NCBI RefSeq assembly: GCF_001921865.1
Contig: NZ_MSCT01000008.1
Span: forward strand, 62,001-126,000
Length of the DNA: 64,000 bases
DNA from: Pseudomonas chlororaphis
GTDB lineage: Bacteria; Pseudomonadota; Gammaproteobacteria; Pseudomonadales; Pseudomonadaceae
Direction of reading: 5' to 3'
Shown here: positions 62,140 to 64,000 of the stretch, one piece after another
How positions within the stretch are numbered: the first letter of the stretch is position 1
Layout: every line of letters begins with the position of its first letter
The notes under the pieces: generated by a model
The model's input: the letters and a program-made list of their open reading frames with translations, nothing else
Database searches by the model: none
Told to the model about the DNA's origin: nothing
Translations under genes and position numbers: made by a program

Positions 62140-64000
62140 GTGGATCGCTCTCAGTTAATCAATACGGCTCGCTCTAACCTGACTGGTCTCAGTCGGGGGA
62201 ACCTGGGCGTGCCGCTGTTGCTGCTGGTCATGCTGGCCATGATGATGCTGCCGGTGCCGCCGTTCCTGCTGGACGTGTTCTTCACCTTCAACATCGCCCT
62301 GTCGATCGTCGTCCTGCTGGTCTGCGTATACGCCTTGCGGCCGCTGGATTTCGCTGTCTTCCCGACCATTCTGCTGGTGGCGACCCTGCTGCGCCTGGCG
62401 CTGAACGTGGCATCCACGCGGGTGGTGATGCTCCATGGCCAGGACGGGCACGCCGCTGCCGGCAAGGTGATCCAGGCCTTCGGCGAGGTGGTGATCGGCG
62501 GTAACTACGTGGTCGGTATCGTGGTGTTCGCGATCTTGATGATCATCAACTTCGTGGTGGTGACCAAGGGCGCCGGACGGATCTCCGAGGTGAGCGCGCG
62601 TTTCACCCTCGACGCGATGCCGGGCAAGCAGATGGCCATCGACGCCGACCTCAACGCCGGCCTGATCGATCAGGCCCAGGCCAAGGCGCGGCGCCAGGAA
62701 GTGGCCCAGGAGGCCGAGTTCTATGGCTCCATGGACGGTGCCAGCAAGTTCGTTCGCGGCGACGCCATCGCCGGCCTGCTGATTCTGTTCATCAACCTGA
62801 TCGGCGGCATGGCAGTCGGGATCTTCCAGCACAACATGTCGTTCGGCGATGCTGGTCGGGTATACGCCTTGCTGACCATCGGTGACGGTTTGGTGGCGCA
62901 ATTGCCATCGCTGCTGCTGTCCACCGCGGCGGCGATCATGGTGACCCGTGCTTCCGGTTCCGAGGACATGGGCAAGCAGATCAACCGGCAGATGTTCGCC
63001 TCGCCCCGGGCCCTGGCCGTGGCCGCCGGCCTGATGGCGGTGATGGGCCTGGTGCCGGGCATGCCGCACTTTTCCTTCCTCAGCATGGCGGCCCTGGCGG
63101 CCGGCGCGGCGTACCTGTTCTGGAAGAAACAGAACCTCTCCAAGGTCAAGGCGCTGGAAGAGGTCAAGCGTCAGCAGGAGTTGCTGCCTTCGCCGGCCCG
63201 GGCCATGGAGACCAAGGAGTTGGGCTGGGACGACGTGACCCAGATCGACATGATCGGCCTGGAAGTCGGTTATCGCCTGATTCCGCTGGTGGACCGCAAC
63301 CAGGGCGGGCAATTGCTGGCGCGGATCAAGGGGGTGCGCAAGAAGCTCTCCCAGGACCTGGGGTTCCTCATGCCCACCGTGCACATTCGCGACAACCTCG
63401 ACCTGGCGCCCAGCGCCTATCGGCTGACGCTGATGGGGGTGATCCTGGCCGAGGCCGAGATCTATCCGGATCGCGAACTGGCGATCAACCCGGGGCAGGT
63501 CTACGGCACGTTGAACGGCATCACCGCCAAAGATCCGGCCTTCGGCCTGGAGGCGGTGTGGATCGAGATCAGTCAGCGCGCCCAGGCGCAGTCGTTGGGG
63601 TACACCGTGGTCGACGCCAGCACCGTGGTCGCCACCCACCTCAACCAGATTCTGTACAAGCACTCCAGCGAGCTGATCGGCCACGAAGAAGTCCAGCAGC
63701 TCCTGCAATTGTTGGCCAAGGGCTCGCCAAAACTGGCGGAAGAGCTGGTGCCGGGCGTGCTGTCGCTGTCGCAGTTGCTCAAGGTGCTGCAGGCGTTGCT
63801 GGCCGAGCAGGTGCCGGTGCGTGATATCCGCAGCATCGCCGAGGCCATCGCGAACAATGCCGCCAAGAGTCAAGATACTGCCGCTTTGGTGGCCGCGGTG
63901 CGCGTCGGATTGTCGCGTGCCATCGTGCAAAGCATTGTAGGTACTGAGTCCGAGCTGCCTGTGATCACCTTGGAACCAAGGTTGGAACAGATTTTGCTCA
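62140..64000 (+). CDS. flhA: Flagellar export protein FlhA (3' end outside window)
   Basis: FlhA forms the nonameric export ring beneath the gate. The 620 codons present, of about 700 expected, include the N-terminal membrane domain starting at the GTG (M-D-R-S-Q-L-I-N-T-A-R). They also contain the family segment G-A-S-K-F-V-R-G-D-A-I-A-G around residue 200 and much of the cytoplasmic domain. The reading frame is open at position 64000. It has its own sigma-54 promoter; flhF, fleN and fliA would be expected downstream. Confidence 0.97.
   Translation, partial: MDRSQLINTARSNLTGLSRGNLGVPLLLLVMLAMMMLPVPPFLLDVFFTFNIALSIVVLLVCVYALRPLDFAVFPTILLVATLLRLALNVASTRVVMLHGQDGHAAAGKVIQAFGEVVIGGNYVVGIVVFAILMIINFVVVTKGAGRISEVSARFTLDAMPGKQMAIDADLNAGLIDQAQAKARRQEVAQEAEFYGSMDGASKFVRGDAIAGLLILFINLIGGMAVGIFQHNMSFGDAGRVYALLTIGDGLVAQLPSLLLSTAAAIMVTRASGSEDMGKQINRQMFASPRALAVAAGLMAVMGLVPGMPHFSFLSMAALAAGAAYLFWKKQNLSKVKALEEVKRQQELLPSPARAMETKELGWDDVTQIDMIGLEVGYRLIPLVDRNQGGQLLARIKGVRKKLSQDLGFLMPTVHIRDNLDLAPSAYRLTLMGVILAEAEIYPDRELAINPGQVYGTLNGITAKDPAFGLEAVWIEISQRAQAQSLGYTVVDASTVVATHLNQILYKHSSELIGHEEVQQLLQLLAKGSPKLAEELVPGVLSLSQLLKVLQALLAEQVPVRDIRSIAEAIANNAAKSQDTAALVAAVRVGLSRAIVQSIVGTESELPVITLEPRLEQILL

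Noticed and set aside
1..64000. CRISPR arrays, insertion sequences, integrases, tRNA or rRNA genes as signs of island mobility
   Set aside because: I looked on both strands and saw none. Any horizontal origin of the glycosylation island rests on composition and context only.

Overview
The window is a high-GC gammaproteobacterial chromosome segment, most likely from the Pseudomonas fluorescens group (P. protegens/P. chlororaphis type). The basis is the phh-flg-glycosylation-fli gene order, FleQ/FleS/FleR regulation, a 282-residue flagellin, the hsbA-hsbR-hptB module inside the fli cluster, and REP elements typical of this group. This assignment is inference; no database search was possible. 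LAYOUT. (1) 1-3140: phenylalanine/tyrosine catabolism. The minus-strand genes phhA, phhB and the first 17 codons of phhC diverge from the regulator phhR. (2) 3391-11814: the late rod, ring and hook-junction operon flgFGHIJKL behind a sigma-54 promoter, closed by a terminator. (3) 11926-38159: a 26-kb island lying between flgL and fliC, the position where other pseudomonads carry flagellin-glycosylation genes. It holds three very large modular glycosyltransferases. It also holds a tightly overlapped 12-gene sugar operon (rfbF-rfbG-rfbH, nucleotidyltransferase, CBS-GHMP kinase, NeuB-like/TIM-barrel fusion, YerE-like ThDP enzyme, SDR, TIM-barrel isomerase, SDR, SDR, FkbM methyltransferase), an NAD-dependent epimerase, and a ketoacyl-ACP synthase III. 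(4) 38326-42057: flagellin, filament cap and chaperones (fliC, flaG, fliD, fliS, fliT). (5) 42231-46444: the master regulator fleQ and the two-component pair fleS-fleR. (6) 46496-64000: basal body, C-ring and export apparatus (fliEFGHIJ, the HptB partner-switching module, fliK, fliLMNOPQR, flhB, and flhA running off the end). HOW IT FITS TOGETHER. FleQ with sigma-54 starts the cascade. GG-N10-GC promoters can be read before flgF, fleS, fliE, fliK, fliL and flhA, and also directly before the sugar operon at 18614-18632, which ties glycan synthesis to flagellar assembly. FliA-type promoters are visible before fliC and fliS and, less clearly, before the ketoacyl-ACP synthase. The island appears to make an unusual branched or deoxygenated sugar through CDP-glucose. 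RfbH carries the full C-X57-C-X-C-X7-C iron-sulfur signature of the 3-dehydrase E1, and a YerE-like ThDP enzyme is in the same operon, as in yersiniose synthesis. A second branch built on a kinase, a nucleotidyltransferase and a NeuB-like protein lacks a visible CMP-sugar synthetase. The E1 reductase partner (E3) is also absent. The final glycan cannot be read from sequence, and this operon is the most promising undescribed system in the window. No tRNA, rRNA, CRISPR array or insertion sequence was seen.
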